Numbered from the stretch's first letter, positions 8,601 to 17,200 are shown. The stretch: 64,000 nt of DNA from Diaphorobacter ruginosibacter (GCF_014395975.1 NZ_CP060714.1:3100001-3164000); one strand, 5' to 3'. The notes: generated by a model from the letters alone, not told the origin. Program-made: numbers and translations.

Positions 8601-8957
8601 TGGGCGCAGGACCGGTACAAGAAACAGCATTGCGCGAGCGCCGAGGGGAAGTATGTGCCGCCGCCTGCGGTGGACCCGGATCGAGACAGCGCGTCCATGG
8701 TGCCCTTCATGCCGGACCTCAACGCCATGCACGTGCAGCAGTCCCTGCAGGTGGTGCCCAAGCAATTCCGGATGGTGCTGTTCACGATCTATGTGCCGCA
8801 GCGACGGCACCCCATGGTCGCGCGCCGGCACATGCGCATCACGGCCAGCCAGTGGGAGGGCTATCTGACCGAGGGGCTGAGGCGCTTTTGGGCCGTCTAT
8901 TTCAGCAGGCACTTGCGAAAAGCCTGCCATAACCGCGCCTATACTCCGCCACACTAA
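8601..8957 (+). pseudogene. Phage regulator fragment, possibly antiterminator Q-like
   Basis: The frame open to 8957 gives KYVPPPAVDPDRDSASM, VPKQFRMVLFTIYVPQ and MRITASQWEGYLTEGLRRFW; the last looks like a sigma-region-4-type helix-turn-helix, as in Q-type antiterminators. The 5' part is missing and fused to the primase remnant. A 104-base segment (8697-8800) recurs at 16840-16943. The family assignment is tentative. Confidence 0.45.
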
Positions 8958-9181
8958 GTCGTGCGCCCCGGTTGCCTAATGGCAGCCGAAGACGTAGGTA
9001 GAGATAGATAGAGTGGCAAAGGCTCCGATCAGAGATCGGTCGGGGCTTTTGCTTTTTGTCCAGAATCTTTCTATTGACTATTGTTGTATTTGATTTGTTA
9101 GCTAACAACTATGATTGTTGCATCGTGTGCCTAGTGGCGTTTTACCAGAGCGGTGAGATAGCTGGGCACTGGGAGGCGGAG

Positions 9182-9487
9182 ATGCACAATCCAGAAATAC
9201 AGATAAAACGAAAAGGTTCCTCAGAGGTTCACTTGATCGCGTTGGAGCAAGGCTTGAACACTTTTGGTCGAGAGCCGGGGAATGCGATCAACCTTCCATC
9301 GCCTTTTGTCAGCCGCGTGCATGGCGTGATCAAGCGGTGGTCAAATCTCGTGAGTCTGAAAGACAACGACAGCACGAACGGGATTCGTGTGAATGGGATT
9401 CCAGTCAGACACAAGATACTGTTCACTGGTGATGTGGTTGAGGTCGGCCCTTTCGAAATCATCGTCAAGCAAGGCTCTGTTGAATGA
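9182..9487 (+). CDS. Small FHA-domain protein
   Basis: 101 residues when started at ATG 9182, which follows an excellent ribosome site (GGAGGCGGAG); the longer upstream frame overlaps untranslated-looking DNA. The whole protein is one forkhead-associated domain: FGREPGNAINLPSPFVSRVHG (phosphothreonine-binding Arg, Ser and His), SLKDNDSTNGIRVNG (the Asn after STNG-type turn) and a final strand GDVVEVGPFEIIVKQ. FHA domains bind phosphothreonine peptides. No partner kinase is encoded nearby, so its ligand is unknown. It lies between phage fragments and is followed by its own terminator and a tRNA-like gene. Confidence 0.85.
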   Translation: MHNPEIQIKRKGSSEVHLIALEQGLNTFGREPGNAINLPSPFVSRVHGVIKRWSNLVSLKDNDSTNGIRVNGIPVRHKILFTGDVVEVGPFEIIVKQGSVE

Positions 9488-9522
9488 GCTGACCCGTCTA
9501 AGTTACTGCCAATGGATCTACC

Positions 9523-9547
9523 AAGCCGTCCCTAGTGGGCGGCTTTT
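9523..9547 (+). terminator. Intrinsic terminator of the FHA gene
   Basis: AGCCGTCC and GGGCGGCT pair around CTAGT (one G-U pair), then TTT; 35 bases after the FHA stop codon. Confidence 0.7.
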
Positions 9548-9555
9548 GCGTTTAC

Positions 9556-9627
9556 GGGCTTGTCGTTCAATGGACAGGACTTCCGGCTACGAACCGAACG
9601 ATGAGGGCTAGACTCCTTCCGGGCCTC
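9556..9627 (+). tRNA. Candidate tRNA-Arg(ACG), phage-type and degenerate
   Basis: The 72 bases fold as a cloverleaf: acceptor GGGCTTG with CGGGCCT (three wobbles), D-arm GTTC/GGAC, anticodon loop CTACGAA (anticodon ACG) on a TCCGG/CCGAA stem with one mismatch, and T-arm GAGGG/CCTTC. The T-loop CTAGACT deviates from the usual TTCRANY. CCA is not encoded. It may be an element-borne tRNA or a decayed copy. Confidence 0.5.
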
Positions 9628-9654
9628 TGATTGAGACGCATGGTCGAGCAGTGG

Positions 9655-9951
9655 CTAGTCGCCAGAGCGCTTTGCTTGAATGGCATGCCACGTACCAATA
9701 TCCATTCGACTATGAACATGCCTTTTGCATATAAGGTTTAGAGCAGCAGTCTTGGCACTTTCCGAAGCGAGCACTAGGTTCGGAACACCTTCAGGGCCGC
9801 TGACGATAAGTGCCCTGCTTGGAGCTCGTTTGGCTCTGAAGCTGGCGAAAGAACCTTCTTGGTCAATAGAGCAATAGAGGGCGTAAATGTCAGCGGGGTC
9901 GCGCAGGTTGAGCGCGTCGAGCCATCGGCTGATATCTGTTGTTCGGGCCAT
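9655..9951 (-). CDS. Hypothetical protein
   Basis: 98 residues from ATG 9951, which is preceded by AGGAG at a normal distance; I prefer this to the longer frame because of that site. The sequence begins MARTTDISRWLDALNLRDPADIYALYCSI, a compact mixed alpha/beta composition with no transmembrane segment and no family I recognise. It sits among phage fragments, opposite in strand to them. Confidence 0.5.
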   Translation of the reverse strand: MARTTDISRWLDALNLRDPADIYALYCSIDQEGSFASFRAKRAPSRALIVSGPEGVPNLVLASESAKTAALNLICKRHVHSRMDIGTWHAIQAKRSGD

Positions 9952-10050
9952 GTTCGCTCCTGAATGATTGGAGTTGTTGCCCCCTCTGCACACAATTTAC
10001 TGCAAGTTGGGTCAGAAAGTGCCGTCACGTCAAGTCGCCTAACTCCATTG

Positions 10051-10075
10051 AGCCTCGCATCACGCGGGGCTTTTT
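10051..10075 (+). terminator. Intrinsic terminator in phage debris
   Basis: AGCCTCGC and GCGGGGCT pair around ATCAC, then TTTTT. The gene it served is no longer present upstream. Confidence 0.65.
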
Positions 10076-10228
10076 CATTTCGACCCGGAGCAAGCCTGGG
10101 CCGCGCATGAGAGGTTTGATTGCGCGGGCATTCCTTACCCCAAGCTCATGGGGCGCTTGCAGAGCGAACGGCAGAACTCAGCCCAGGCGGGTAGTCCGAT
10201 GGGTGCATTCATCAATCAAGGCGGATTC

Positions 10229-10369
10229 ATGACAACCAATCGATCCCTCAAATTTTTTGTGTTGATCCTGGTGTTTGTTGTGCTCGCTGGATGCGTGCCA
10301 TCTTGTGCGGAGCGAGGTGGCGAACGTGTGCGGAATGGAGTCAACCCGTTATGGTTGGCAAGATCGTGA
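10229..10369 (+). CDS. Small putative lipoprotein
   Basis: 46 residues. Basic start MTTNRSLK, hydrophobic FFVLILVFVVLAG, then LAGC, a good lipobox with Cys at residue 22. The mature part is only about 25 residues and is cysteine- and arginine-rich. Small lipoproteins of this size are frequent in phage lysis cassettes (Rz1-like) and as entry-exclusion or bacteriocin-release proteins, but nothing decides between these here. No strong ribosome site is seen. Confidence 0.45.
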   Translation: MTTNRSLKFFVLILVFVVLAGCVPSCAERGGERVRNGVNPLWLARS

Positions 10370-10441
10370 CAGTGATGCCCAGGTACGAATGCAGATTGGT
10401 GCAATCGGGTCGCCCATTCAATCGATCGGAAGGTGGGGGCT

Positions 10442-10687
10442 ATGTCTCTCAAAACCCTTAAGTCCTCACTGCCCATCCTCGGCACAACAGGCATTCGACT
10501 GCTGGACACCAAGGCTGGGGCAACCCCTCGCATCCGTGGCAGCACGTGGATGAAGATCAGACGGGCCGCACTGGTCGCCGGCTCCTACACCTGCATTGAC
10601 TGTGGTCGAGTGCATGCATCGAACGAGGTAGACCACCCCGCAGGGCCGCACAAATGCCATGCGGATCGTCGAGCGCACCCTCCATGA
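10442..10687 (+). pseudogene. Truncated phage HNH endonuclease
   Basis: Starts MSLKTLKSSLPILGT and continues DTKAGATPRIRGSTWMKIR, then CIDCGRVHASNEVDHP. This is the start of the small phage HNH nucleases, whose zinc-binding CxxC and EVDH metal motif are visible up to about residue 66. The second CxxC and the final His are missing: the sequence switches near 10640 to the next gene. HNH nucleases of this type normally sit beside the terminase genes of tailed phages. Confidence 0.6.
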
Positions 10688-11765
10688 GGCCGAGAAGCGC
10701 GGCTTCAAGCATGCGAGCACAGTGTGGGCGCTGATGCGTCGCAATGACATACCTAGGCGCCTGGTGAATCTGATCGACGAGGCGGTGGAACTCATCCCCA
10801 ATGAAGTCCAAGCCGAGATCATGAAGAGCATCAATCAGCCCTCCGAGGACGAAGCAGTAAGCATTCCCCTTGTTACGGCCATGAAGCATCCGGTTAGCTA
10901 TGAGCCCGAAATAAATCCGCGCTTTCTGCCCCCTGGCCCCGACGGTGTCGATCCACGTTTTGGGGGTGCGGGCAATAAGCTGCAGCGCATTGTAGAGGCT
11001 GAAGGAAAGGACGCGATCCACAAACCAGAGCATGCACATCTGTTCAGTCAGACGATGCGATTTGCCCCAAAGGATCTGCAGACGCCAGAAGCTGGCGCTG
11101 AATACGACGACAGCAATCGTCTTCTTTCCACCGCCGCAGGCATCGCAAATGTGCTCGCGCAGACCCACGCGACTGTTGATGCTGCAGAAGGCCAGTTGTA
11201 TGACATCGCCGCGATCGCCAAGGCAGCGCTTATGCACTCCGACGAAGTGCCATCGCGAGAGCGAAAGCGCCTGCTGACTGAGGTGGGGGACGTACTGGCA
11301 GACCTTCTCAAGGATGAGACATCACGCGGGATCAACGGATTTATTGTGGGGCATCAGCCTGTCCACCAGACACCAAACAAGAAGGCTGTGGTGACTCAGG
11401 ATGTGTCATCGCTGCTGCACGCAATCCCTGACGCGCACACGCTGATCAATGAGGCCTTCAACGTTATCGATGCATCAGCGCTTCCGAACGAAGACGATGC
11501 GGTATGGGGACTTACTTCACTGATGGAGCGGCTCGAAGGTTTGTTCAAGAAGGAGGCCGGCAACGAGACTCCATGGGAGAACAGCACTACGTCGTATCTG
11601 TCCCCAGAAATCGCAAAGGTAATCGCGGTACTGGATGACATCAATGATCGCTTGGGATGCATGCTCCTGTGCGCAAGCCTCACCGTCTTGACCGTTTCCA
11701 AGGACATGCTGGATGACGCTGTCAACCGAGCAGTCGAAGCAAGAAAGATGAGGGTGTTTGAATGA
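10659..11765 (+). CDS. Hypothetical protein, 368 residues
   Basis: A long, evenly coding frame with no recognisable family. Composition is mostly helical, acidic, without signal peptide or membrane segments. The first residues (MRIVERTLHEAEKRGFKHAST) may not be the native start because the HNH fragment joins immediately upstream. The stop overlaps the start of the next frame (ATGA), suggesting an operon. It probably belongs to a mobile element, given its surroundings. Confidence 0.6.
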   Translation: MRIVERTLHEAEKRGFKHASTVWALMRRNDIPRRLVNLIDEAVELIPNEVQAEIMKSINQPSEDEAVSIPLVTAMKHPVSYEPEINPRFLPPGPDGVDPRFGGAGNKLQRIVEAEGKDAIHKPEHAHLFSQTMRFAPKDLQTPEAGAEYDDSNRLLSTAAGIANVLAQTHATVDAAEGQLYDIAAIAKAALMHSDEVPSRERKRLLTEVGDVLADLLKDETSRGINGFIVGHQPVHQTPNKKAVVTQDVSSLLHAIPDAHTLINEAFNVIDASALPNEDDAVWGLTSLMERLEGLFKKEAGNETPWENSTTSYLSPEIAKVIAVLDDINDRLGCMLLCASLTVLTVSKDMLDDAVNRAVEARKMRVFE

Positions 11766-12304
11766 CTGACCACATCGAGATCCATCCCGGCGTTATGCGC
11801 CAGCTCGACCACCGCCAGGCTGTCTACACCGGCACCGCGGAGGCGCTGATCGCTACACGCGTAAATCAGCAAAGGACGTGGATCGACAAAGCTGCGCGCT
11901 CAGCTGTTTTCAAGAAAATTTGGCACCTCAATGAAGTATGTGTACGCGTCTTCAGGAAATCGGTACTTCTCGACAACAAAGGCACGAATCGCTTGCAAAG
12001 TAGTGGCTTGAACTTCTGGTGTTTCAGCCGCAAGACACCGCCAAAAATTATGAACAAAAAGAAGCACCGTGCTTCCTCTGTTTGTCGCGTTGATCAGATG
12101 GACGGCATCGCAAAACCACAGAACAGTCACGTTCGCACTTGCTGCAAAACTCCGCAAATGGGCCGTCAGCTGAAACTGAACATCTATAGGTTTCCATTTG
12201 CGTTCTTGCATCGAAAAATCGTAATCGATCGTCCTCGAATTGCAAATGCACTTCGCGTGCTAAACAGCATTATTTCCAGCATTTACAACGTAAAGATGGA
12301 CTGA
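11762..12304 (+). CDS. Doubtful reading frame coupled to the 368-residue gene
   Basis: The ATG overlaps the upstream stop. The first about 38 residues (MTDHIEIHPGVMRQLDHRQ...) look coding, but the remainder is cysteine- and basic-rich and lies opposite a more protein-like minus-strand frame. Most likely a real gene truncated near 11875 and continued by chance. Confidence 0.3.
   Translation: MTDHIEIHPGVMRQLDHRQAVYTGTAEALIATRVNQQRTWIDKAARSAVFKKIWHLNEVCVRVFRKSVLLDNKGTNRLQSSGLNFWCFSRKTPPKIMNKKKHRASSVCRVDQMDGIAKPQNSHVRTCCKTPQMGRQLKLNIYRFPFAFLHRKIVIDRPRIANALRVLNSIISSIYNVKMD
11900..12251 (-). pseudogene. Probable broken minus-strand gene
   Basis: Two minus-strand frames join into a plausible protein: MHLQFEDDRLRFFDARTQ (from 12251) and, after a frame change near 12200, KWKPIDVQFQLTAHL to the C-terminus AFVVEKYRFPEDAYTYFIEV. 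The composition is much more protein-like than the opposing plus-strand frame. No family is recognised. Confidence 0.35.
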
Positions 12305-12396
12305 GAGCCGTGTGATTTCGCTTATAGCAAAACAAAACTACACATTGCAAAACAGGCACTGCGCAAGGTGAACAGGATCAGGAAGGAGCAAGGGAA

Positions 12397-12501
12397 ATGA
12401 GCTCGCGATGGGTAACGATTGACAAGATTTCCGAAATGACCGGCCCGATGGCAGGCAACATGTCGGGATCCAAGTGGATTCGCCTCAACGTGGCACCATG
12501 A
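12397..12501 (+). pseudogene. Excisionase-like remnant
   Basis: A 34-codon frame with a good ribosome site (AAGGAG): MSSRWVTIDKISEMTG, which matches the opening of small phage/ICE excisionases (WVTI..FxExTGY). It is then cut off and continues MAGNMSGSKWIRLNVAP to a stop. The DNA-binding wing is missing. Confidence 0.4.
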
Positions 12502-12584
12502 CGATGAGTGAGCTGAACACCCCCGTCCACGCCTGACCATCCACACCGCGGACCATCCAGTTCCCCTCATCGGTGAGTACAGCT

Positions 12585-12770
12585 TTAGCTCCGTAGCCTC
12601 AAGCCCAGGTAGGCTGCAACTCTCGCCCAATCAGCAACAGAGAACGAGCCTGGTTGCATGCGGTGCACGTCCGGCCAGGTCTCACGCGGCATGTCCCGTG
12701 TGGAAACCAAGCGTAGCGCAGGACGTCTGGCCTGTGAGGCTGATACAGGTTTAAAAACAGGTGTCGGCAT
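12585..12770 (-). pseudogene. Truncated second copy of the YqaJ exonuclease gene
   Basis: From ATG 12770 (GGAGG ribosome site) the frame reads MPTPVFKPVSASQARRPALR up to MPRETWPDVHR, nearly the same as the start of the exonuclease gene at 24539. It lacks that gene's 8-residue internal duplication. Near 12660 homology stops and the frame continues for about 25 unrelated residues to 12585. Confidence 0.7.
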
Positions 12771-12883
12771 GGTGCCTCCAGTGAAATGGGGGAAGAAATA
12801 GACAAAGAAATAGGGAGTGAAAGCCCCATACAGGCGACTGCCCTCCTTCCCGCGTTCCCTGCCCTCAAAATCTCGAAAGCCCA
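12660..12883. repeat. Duplicated 5' region of the YqaJ gene
   Basis: Promoter-proximal DNA and the first about 37 codons match 24426-24652 in the same orientation. The sequence GAAAGCCC...CTCAAAATC lies at the outer edge of both copies. Confidence 0.7.
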
Positions 12884-12889
12884 TCGCCG

Positions 12890-13212
12890 CATGCTGGATG
12901 CAGGCTACGCTCCGGTGATGTCATGAATTCCGAGAACATCAATAGCTGGAAAAATCTTCGACGCTAGGAAAGGGGAGAAATCTATCGATTCGTTGACTGA
13001 GATGCCGATGAAGTTTTTGAGTTTCCACACAGCCTCGGTCGATAGCCGCCGTTCTTCACTTCAGCGGCCTAATCCAAAACGCAAAAAGATCCGGCAAAAA
13101 GGCCGGATAACGCAAGTCGGGTCTTTCGCATGTCTCGCGAGTCCTGACGTTTGAATTGAGCCACGCGCGGTGGTTTGCCGATGCGAGTTGGCTTGGGCGA
13201 CTGTTTAGGGCT
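12890..13212. other. Non-coding stretch
   Basis: No gene is supported. At 13020-13040 TTTCCACACAGCCTCGG resembles the terminal bases next to the truncated IS1182-type transposase at 34910-34925 and may be an IS end left behind. Confidence 0.35.
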
Positions 13213-13635
13213 CTACGGGAAAGACAGGACCACAAATGGCCCATGTTCTGACTCCCCAAAGTCGACTTCACTCCAGCCGCCGCGTCGATAGAACCTTAGT
13301 GCCTCAGAGTTCTGGAGAACGCACTTCAAGCGCCAAGGCCGTGGCAACCAGGCGCCAAGCGATGCCAGCAAAGCCTGCCCAACAGAGCTTCTGCGCGCGT
13401 CAGGGTGTACATAGAGATGGTGAATGAATGAATCAGCTACGTACACCGACACCAGACCAACTACAACGTCAGACGCTGACACAGCTACATGAACGAGTTC
13501 GCCAATTGAAGCGTCGGCAAATACAGGGCTTATCTTTGCTCTCTCAGGAAGCCATACAGCTTCCGAAATGCTTCTCGCATAAATCGTCTGCAGTGCGCCG
13601 ACATCTGCGGCTGTGGCGGGGCGGATAGTGACCAT
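13213..13635 (-). CDS. GNAT-family N-acetyltransferase
   Basis: 140 residues. Typical GNAT order: beta-1 (MVTIRPATAADVGALQTIYA), the central strands (VVGLVSVYVADSFIHHLYVHPDARRSSVGQALL, where the HPDARRSSVGQALL segment is the acetyl-CoA pyrophosphate loop, R/QxxGxG/A type) and the end LQNSEALRFYRRGGWSEV. The family moves an acetyl group from acetyl-CoA to an amine; the substrate cannot be told. It stands alone between two long non-coding stretches. Confidence 0.85.
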   Translation of the reverse strand: MVTIRPATAADVGALQTIYARSISEAVWLPERAKISPVFADASIGELVHVAVSASDVVVGLVSVYVADSFIHHLYVHPDARRSSVGQALLASLGAWLPRPWRLKCVLQNSEALRFYRRGGWSEVDFGESEHGPFVVLSFP

Positions 13636-13874
13636 GTGTCAGAGAGCCTTAGCTTTATAGCGAGACAGCGCTACTGTGTAATACCGCTGCATGTCTTCCT
13701 GAAATCGGTGTCGCGATCAGGCCGCAGTCCGAACGAACACTGGCTGGATCTATGAAAACATGGATATTCATGAGGGTCTAAAAATCCGAGAAAAGCAGCA
13801 CGCCAGACAAGCCTCACTCTAGCCGTGAACAGCAGTGCGGACCAGCAGGTTCGACACTTTTCGCATTACCATCT

Positions 13875-14702
13875 CTAACTTCCTGTTTTGGTCAAGAAGT
13901 AGTGTGCAGGCGAATCTCCGAAGGCACGACGGAACATAGCAATGAAGTTGCTTGGCGAGGCGTAGCCCAATTGATCGGAAACATCCGTCACTGATGCACC
14001 ATGCGCCAGCATTTCCAGCGCATGGCCTAACTGCACCTGCTGGCGCCATTGCGCGAAACTCAAGCCTGTTTCCGACAGGATCAGCCTCCTCAAGGTTCGG
14101 GCCGACATGGCTCCCCACTGCGCCCAATCCTCCAATGTGCGCGGGCTGCCAGGATCTTCCAGAATCGCCTGAGCCACACGGACCAGGCGCGGGTCGGAAG
14201 GCATGGGAATGTGAAGCGACTCGTGCGGTGCGCGGCGGATTTCGTCGATGATGACTGTGGCGATGCGCGCCTGCTCCGGTGTGAGCTGCGCTTGATTATC
14301 CCAATTCTCCGCACGCCGCACCAGAGCATGCAAGACCTCTGAAATACCGATGACGCACGGCTGTTTCGGTAGCTGTCTGCCTATCTTTGGCGTGATGAGC
14401 AAGCTCCAGCCCGACAGCGCCCCACTTACCCGCACCTGATGCGCGACGTTTGGCGGTATCCAGCCTGCACGGTGTGGGGGCAGCAGCCATGAACCATGTG
14501 GTGTCCTGACCTGAATCATCCCCGCTTCGACACAGAAGACTTGGCCCCTCGCATGCTGATGCCAGTCGTACTCGCGCGTCCCGAGCTGAAATTCGTTATC
14601 GGGATTGTCATTGCCCCTGAGAGCGATAAGAGAAGGCCCTTCAATCCACTCGCTGAGATCAACAGTTGGGAATATCTGGGCGAGACCATTCGTATTGGCC
14701 AT
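13875..14702 (-). CDS. AraC-family transcriptional regulator
   Basis: 275 residues. Residues 30-120 form a cupin-type sensing domain (HQHARGQVFCVEAGMIQV, WLLPPHRAGWIPPNVAHQV). Residues 170-272 are the double helix-turn-helix DNA-binding domain, with ARTLRRLILSETGLSFAQWR and VTDVSDQLGYASPSNFIAMFRRAFGDSPAHYF. It is divergent from the drug exporter that starts at 14821, sharing a 118-base promoter region, and most likely controls it. This AraC subtype (cupin plus HTH beside an MFS exporter) is common for inducible efflux. The effector is unknown. Confidence 0.9.
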   Translation of the reverse strand: MANTNGLAQIFPTVDLSEWIEGPSLIALRGNDNPDNEFQLGTREYDWHQHARGQVFCVEAGMIQVRTPHGSWLLPPHRAGWIPPNVAHQVRVSGALSGWSLLITPKIGRQLPKQPCVIGISEVLHALVRRAENWDNQAQLTPEQARIATVIIDEIRRAPHESLHIPMPSDPRLVRVAQAILEDPGSPRTLEDWAQWGAMSARTLRRLILSETGLSFAQWRQQVQLGHALEMLAHGASVTDVSDQLGYASPSNFIAMFRRAFGDSPAHYFLTKTGS

Positions 14703-14820
14703 TTTTCACTATTTTTAGTCCATTTGCCGTTATATCAGTTTACCCGCCTTCTTCCACAATGGCCTATCTGCAAGTTGCATAACGATTGATTGACCATTGT
14801 TCATTCAGGATCGGGTACAC

Positions 14821-16260
14821 ATGTCTTCCACCTCTTCACCAGTAATGCCTCCGTCGCTTTTACGCGAGGGGGTTTCAACTTGGGTTGCCACCCTGGTAGC
14901 CTGCCTATGCGCCTTCATGGTCGTGATGGACGGCGCTATCGTGAGTGTCGCGCTCCCTGCAATGAGAGATGACCTGGGGCTGTCTGCGGAACAGCTGCAA
15001 TGGGTCGTCGATATCTACCTTTTGCTGCTTGGTGGGTTCATGCTGCTGGCGGCTCGCGCCAGTGATATCTACGGTCGGCGAAACGTGTTGCTATGGGGCT
15101 TGGCGTTGTTCACTGGCGCCTGCCTGATGGGCGGCTTGGCGCAATCAGGCGCAGTTCTGCTGATCGCTCGCGCAGTGCAAGGATTTGGTGCCGCAGCGCT
15201 GGCAACGTCACCGTTGGCTGTGATCGTGGCTGCTCATCCCCGTGGAGCCAGTCAAGATCGAGCGATTGGTTGTTGGGCAGCGTGTGCTGCGATGGGATCT
15301 GCTTTCGGGGTGGTCATCGGCGGTGTGCTGACCAGCTTGGTCGATTGGCGCTGGGTCATGTTCGTCAATGTACCACTTGGCTTGATTCTGTTCGTGACGG
15401 TCATGTTCAGCCTGAGCCCACTGCATCCGGATACGCCAAGGGACAAACTGGACATGCCAGGAGCCATCACGGTGACACTGTCGTTGGCATCATTTCTTTA
15501 CGCCATCTCGCAATCGGTTCATGCGGGTTGGAGCGACAAGATCGTATTCAGCGCAATGGTTTTTGCGCTGGTAATGTTCCTGGCTTTCCTCGTCAGGGAG
15601 GTTCGCGCCGAGCAGCCACTGATCCAGTTTGGCATCTTCAGATTGCGCAATGTTCCTATCGGAATGGTCATGGTCGCGGGCCTTGGCGCAATTCTTACGG
15701 CGTCGGCGTTCTTTCTGTCTTTGGCACTACAGCGCATAGATGGCCGCAACGCACTGGAAACGGGCTTGGCGCTATTACCGATGGCTGTTGCCCTGGCAAT
15801 CGCGGCCATGGCTTCCCGTTCTCTGCGTGATGCCGGTTTCACCCGTTTGCCGCTGATTGGGGGCTTGATCGCGGCAGCGGGGTTGATCTGGCTTTATTGG
15901 CTGCCCATGCATCCGGTGTATGCGACCGAATTGCTGCTGCCAACCTTGTTGGTCGGCGCAGGTAACGGCTTGGTGATGATGAGCGCGACCCAGGCCGTGC
16001 TGGCTGGCGTTCCGCGTCAGGATTCTGGATTGGTAGCAGGTTTGCAAAACACGTCACGTCAATTGGGGGGGGCCATTGGCATTGCCATCCTGGCTTCTGT
16101 GGCTCATGGCGTAACCATGACTCACCTGACGGCTGGCGAGATGCTGCAAGTTGCTGAACTGGCCGGATATCACATGGCATTCCTGATCGCGGGACTGGTC
16201 AGCATCGTCTCTGCGCTGGCTTCGCTGCTGCTAAATCGTACGTCTACCTCAAGCAGCTAG
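14821..16260 (+). CDS. MFS drug exporter, DHA2 (EmrB/QacA-like) family
   Basis: 479 residues from ATG 14821, with about 14 hydrophobic segments, the DHA2 topology. Proton-driven export of drugs or cationic compounds across the inner membrane is the family function. Visible motifs: D(I/L)YGRRNVLLWGL after TM2 (motif A), ALPAMRDDLGLSAEQLQWVVDIYLL (motif D1 region, with the membrane Asp in VVMDGAIVSVALP), and the antiporter motif C-like stretch GSAFGVVIGGVLTSLVDWRW. The TTG frame 8 codons upstream lacks support. No membrane-fusion partner is adjacent. Regulated by the divergent AraC gene (inferred). High identity of function to QacA-type pumps cannot be judged. Confidence 0.88.
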   Translation: MSSTSSPVMPPSLLREGVSTWVATLVACLCAFMVVMDGAIVSVALPAMRDDLGLSAEQLQWVVDIYLLLLGGFMLLAARASDIYGRRNVLLWGLALFTGACLMGGLAQSGAVLLIARAVQGFGAAALATSPLAVIVAAHPRGASQDRAIGCWAACAAMGSAFGVVIGGVLTSLVDWRWVMFVNVPLGLILFVTVMFSLSPLHPDTPRDKLDMPGAITVTLSLASFLYAISQSVHAGWSDKIVFSAMVFALVMFLAFLVREVRAEQPLIQFGIFRLRNVPIGMVMVAGLGAILTASAFFLSLALQRIDGRNALETGLALLPMAVALAIAAMASRSLRDAGFTRLPLIGGLIAAAGLIWLYWLPMHPVYATELLLPTLLVGAGNGLVMMSATQAVLAGVPRQDSGLVAGLQNTSRQLGGAIGIAILASVAHGVTMTHLTAGEMLQVAELAGYHMAFLIAGLVSIVSALASLLLNRTSTSSS

Positions 16261-16303
16261 GGAGAAACGCATGTTTCCCGAACACTCAATCTCGAAGTAA
16301 AAC

Positions 16304-16723
16304 ATGATGCTTGATCCGATTACGTTCTCAATCTACGACATCCAGCAATTCCCAATCGTCACCATGCGCAACGACGCCATCCGGCCCGGTTATGCGCAAC
16401 AGTGGGAGGCCGAGTTAGAGCGACTGATCGACCAACAGCAGCCATTTGTCATTATCTTCCCATCCGGCCGACCTGAGACGGAGGATCACGAAGATCGCAA
16501 ATGGCGCATCCTGTGGTTCAAAGCAAACAAACAACGTCTCGGCGGTGTGTGCCGTGCGCTCATCAGTATCGAGCCAGATGCGAGCGAACGTGAAGCCGCT
16601 CGCGCAAGGGAAGTGGACCTTTCCAAAGTCTTCGGTGTGCCGCTCAGAACCGTCGAAAACTCCGACGATGCTATACAAGTCGCACAGCAACTCTTTGCTC
16701 ACGACGCAGCGCCTTCAGAGTAG
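16304..16723 (+). CDS. Hypothetical protein linked to the exporter
   Basis: 139 residues, cytoplasmic, acidic. It begins MMLDPITFSIYDIQQFPIV and contains a conserved-looking block PFVIIFPSGRPETEDHEDRKWRILWFK, followed by a helical C-terminus. No family is recognised by eye. It starts 43 bases after the exporter stop on the same strand, so it is probably co-transcribed. Two ATG codons in tandem offer the start; neither has a strong ribosome site. Confidence 0.6.
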   Translation: MMLDPITFSIYDIQQFPIVTMRNDAIRPGYAQQWEAELERLIDQQQPFVIIFPSGRPETEDHEDRKWRILWFKANKQRLGGVCRALISIEPDASEREAARAREVDLSKVFGVPLRTVENSDDAIQVAQQLFAHDAAPSE

Positions 16724-16731
16724 ATACTCCA

Positions 16732-16893
16732 ATGGAAATGCGCCACCTCCGATACTTTCAGGCAGTGGCCAAAGAACTCCACTTCGCACGCGCTGCCGAG
16801 CGGCTGAATATCGAGCAATTACCGCTGTCACGAGCGATCATGGTGCCGTTCATGCCGGACTTCAACGCTATGCAGATGCAGCAGTCCCTGTAG
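16732..16893 (+). pseudogene. Decapitated LysR regulator fused to phage fragment
   Basis: The first 36 codons are the LysR-type HTH start MEMRHLRYFQAVAKELHFAR then AAERLNIEQLPLSRAI. At 16840 the frame passes directly into a 104-base copy of phage DNA (MVPFMPDFNAMQMQQSL) and stops at TAG 16891. The remaining LysR protein is missing. LysR starts of this kind (benzoate/catechol CatR type) normally continue to about 300 residues. Confidence 0.7.
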
Positions 16894-16943
16894 GTGGTGC
16901 CCAAGCAATTCCGAATGGTGCTGTTCGCGATCTATGTCCCGCA
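16840..16943 (+). repeat. Second copy of a phage gene fragment
   Basis: Matches 8697-8800 base by base at constant offset 8,143 with a few substitutions, one of which creates an in-frame TAG. Confidence 0.8.
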
Positions 16944-17059
16944 ATCAAGGGGACCTCTACGGTTATCGCCAAAGCGCTCTGAAGTCAATGGCAGCGGTCG
17001 AAGACTTCGGCAACGCCTGTCTCCCTCTTCCATGCGAAGTCGTGTGTTCACCACAGTCG

Positions 17060-17200
17060 TGAATCGCCCCGGTTTTTGCGGAAACTCAACACTCTGAGAG
17101 GATTGAGCCATGAAGAAGACAAACAAGTTCTCGCCTGAGGTGCGTGAGCCTGCGGTGAGGAAGGTGCAGGAGCAGCGCGGAGAGTACCCATCGCCCCGGG
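17060..17200 (+). mobile_element. Left-end fragment of an IS3-family element
   Basis: TGAATCGCCCCGG at 17060 is an IS terminus also seen at 5982. A GAGAGGATT ribosome site then precedes ATG 17110 and the orfA start MKKTNKFSPEVREPAVRKVQ, ending EQRGEYPS at about 17195, where homology stops. Only about 28 codons of OrfA remain. The sequence is of the IS51/IS3-group OrfA type. Confidence 0.7.

Noticed and set aside
8958..9055. Possible 5' half of a tRNA and a weak terminator (GCTCCGATC...GATCGG)
   Set aside because: Only a D-arm-like part can be drawn; the hairpin needs a bulge and has a poor T-run.
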